Shown here in pieces: positions 63,124 to 64,000 of a stretch of 64,000 nt of DNA. Source of the stretch: CAVTWY01 sp963738615 (GTDB lineage Bacteria > Pseudomonadota > Gammaproteobacteria > Burkholderiales > Burkholderiaceae_C). Every line of letters begins with the position of its first letter. The stretch's first letter is position 1. The position numbers were made by a program, and so were the translations under genes. The notes under the pieces were generated by a model. It had not been told where the DNA came from. It did not search any database and saw only the letters and a program-made list of their open reading frames with translations. The stretch is from the NCBI GenBank assembly GCA_963738615.1, contig CAVTXI010000004.1:930001-994000 (forward strand). Direction: 5' to 3'.

Positions 63124-64000
63124 GTGAGCACATGGAGGGCACTCGTCGCCGCGCTGCTGTGGGTCGCGCTGTGCGCGATGGCATGGCCGGCGCGAGCCCT
63201 CACCGCCGACCAGGCGCGGCGCATCGCAGCGGGTGACGGCGACGAACGCGTCGAAGCGCTGAACGAAGCGCTGGCCGCAGGCGACACCGTGCTGCAAGGC
63301 TTCGCGCGTTCGATCCTCGATGACGAAGTCAGGGTCGACGGCGAACGTGTCTTCGTCGTGCGCGACGGCAAGGCGCGCGACGCGATCACGCAAACCGAGG
63401 TCGAGCTTCCCGCCACGGCCGAAGACGTGACGGTGAACAACCGCATGCGGCGCGAACTCGAGGCGGCGCTGGCGTCGCTTGCAGCTGCTGTCGAACGATG
63501 TCGCCGAACGCACCAAGGCCATCGATGCGTTGAAGGACGATGTCGACGAGAGCAAGGCCGCGTTAATCGGTCGCGCGATCGCAGCGGAGACCGACGCCGG
63601 GCTGAAAGTGCAGCTCGAGGCGATGCAGGCGCGCGCGTTGATCGGGTCGGCCGACCGCGACAAGCGCCTCGACGCCGCCAAGCGCATGGCGTCGAGCCCG
63701 CTGCCGATCACGCGTTCGCTGCTGCTCGAACGTCTGCCGCAGGAGAGCGACCCCGACGTGAAGGCCGCGCTCGCAGCATCGCTGCGCGCCATCGAATCGA
63801 GCCTCGCGTGGGGCGAGCGGCTGGGCGTGATCTTCACCGGCTTCAGTCTCGGGTCGATCCTGCTGCTGGCCGCGCTGGGCCTGGCGATCACGTACGGCCT
63901 GATGGGCGTGATCAACATGGCGCATGGCGAGCTGATCATGATCGGCGCTTACGCCACCTACGTCGTGCAGGGGTTGTTCCGCACCTACGCGCCGGGTGTG
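63124..64000 (+). CDS. urtB: Urea ABC transporter permease UrtB, partial, one frame change
   Basis: Starts at GTG 63124, 11 bp after urtA, with a signal-like N-terminus (LVAALLWVALCAMAWPARAL), the long periplasmic extension typical of UrtB (DEVRVDGERVFVV, VELPATAEDVTVNNRMRREL). At 63482-63490 one extra base shifts ASL-QLLSNDVAERTKAIDAL into the other frame, which then runs through FTGFSLGSILLLAALGLAITYGLMGVINMAHGE, given here only as FTGFSLGSILLL and MGVINMAHGE, to the window edge. The continuation is intact, so a read error is likely. The 3' part is outside the window. Confidence 0.88.
   Translation, partial: MSTWRALVAALLWVALCAMAWPARALTADQARRIAAGDGDERVEALNEALAAGDTVLQGFARSILDDEVRVDGERVFVVRDGKARDAITQTEVELPATAEDVTVNNRMRRELEAALASLAAAVERCRRTHQGHRCVEGRCRREQGRVNRSRDRSGDRRRAESAARGDAGARVDRVGRPRQAPRRRQAHGVEPAADHAFAAARTSAAGERPRREGRARSIAARHRIEPRVGRAAGRDLHRLQSRVDPAAGRAGPGDHVRPDGRDQHGAWRADHDRRLRHLRRAGVVPHLRAGC

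Overview
The window is chromosomal DNA from a high-GC betaproteobacterium. The gene families and gene orders (hemC-hemD-hemX-hemY, AlgZ/AlgR, argH, the ure/urt cluster, 7Fe ferredoxin beside a thioredoxin-reductase-like FNR) point to Burkholderiales, probably a Leptothrix/Rubrivivax/Methylibium-like relative. This placement is inferred from protein recognition, not from a marker tree.

Backbone, left side (1-6177): the end of an assimilatory sulfate reduction cluster (probable cysI tail, DUF934 protein, cysH, siroheme-type methyltransferase), then fdxA and a ferredoxin/flavodoxin-NADP reductase. A TPP riboswitch follows directly upstream of a TonB-dependent receptor, so the receptor is probably an outer-membrane importer of thiamin or a precursor. 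A tRNA-Asn(GTT) gene closes this part.

Integrated element (about 6131-38376, 32 kb): a tyrosine integrase lies next to the right end, and a 56-bp perfect copy of the tRNA-Asn 3' half marks both ends. The cargo is a mosaic. From left to right it holds an AlpA-like regulator; a type VI secretion cargo module (DUF2169, ketoacyl-synthase-like pseudoenzyme, PAAR-like effector with a predicted nuclease tail, DUF3396 immunity-like protein); and a graveyard of fused gene fragments. Then come a BrxR/CapW-type WYL regulator divergent from a membrane protein, a decayed mobilization module with a candidate oriT, and an stb operon. These are followed by an AbiE-type toxin-antitoxin pair with a palindromic operator, and by a three-gene cassette (metallo-beta-lactamase fold, small membrane protein, HExxH protein) that looks like an uncharacterised conflict system. 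The right part has DUF932 and SSB genes next to two large hairpins, an unexplained membrane/outer-membrane gene group, a dead IS5-family element, and a calcineurin-phosphoesterase/NACHT STAND protein of lower GC.

Backbone, right side (38377-64000): a small conserved gene, tRNA-Arg(ACG), the heme genes hemCDXY, an AlgZ/AlgR-like LytS/LytTR pair, argH, a DUF5666-DUF6502-DUF5666 group, dinB, an FMN alpha-hydroxy-acid oxidase, a YpfJ-like metallopeptidase, dcd, an Mpo1-like protein, a complete urease cluster (ureABCEFGD, minus strand) and, divergently, the urea ABC transporter urtA-urtB behind a very good sigma-54 promoter. The last gene runs off the window.

Caution: single-base frame changes occur in the mobile region and also in ordinary backbone genes (algZ, the ypfJ-like gene, urtB). 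Part of the apparent pseudogenisation is therefore probably uncorrected sequencing indels.
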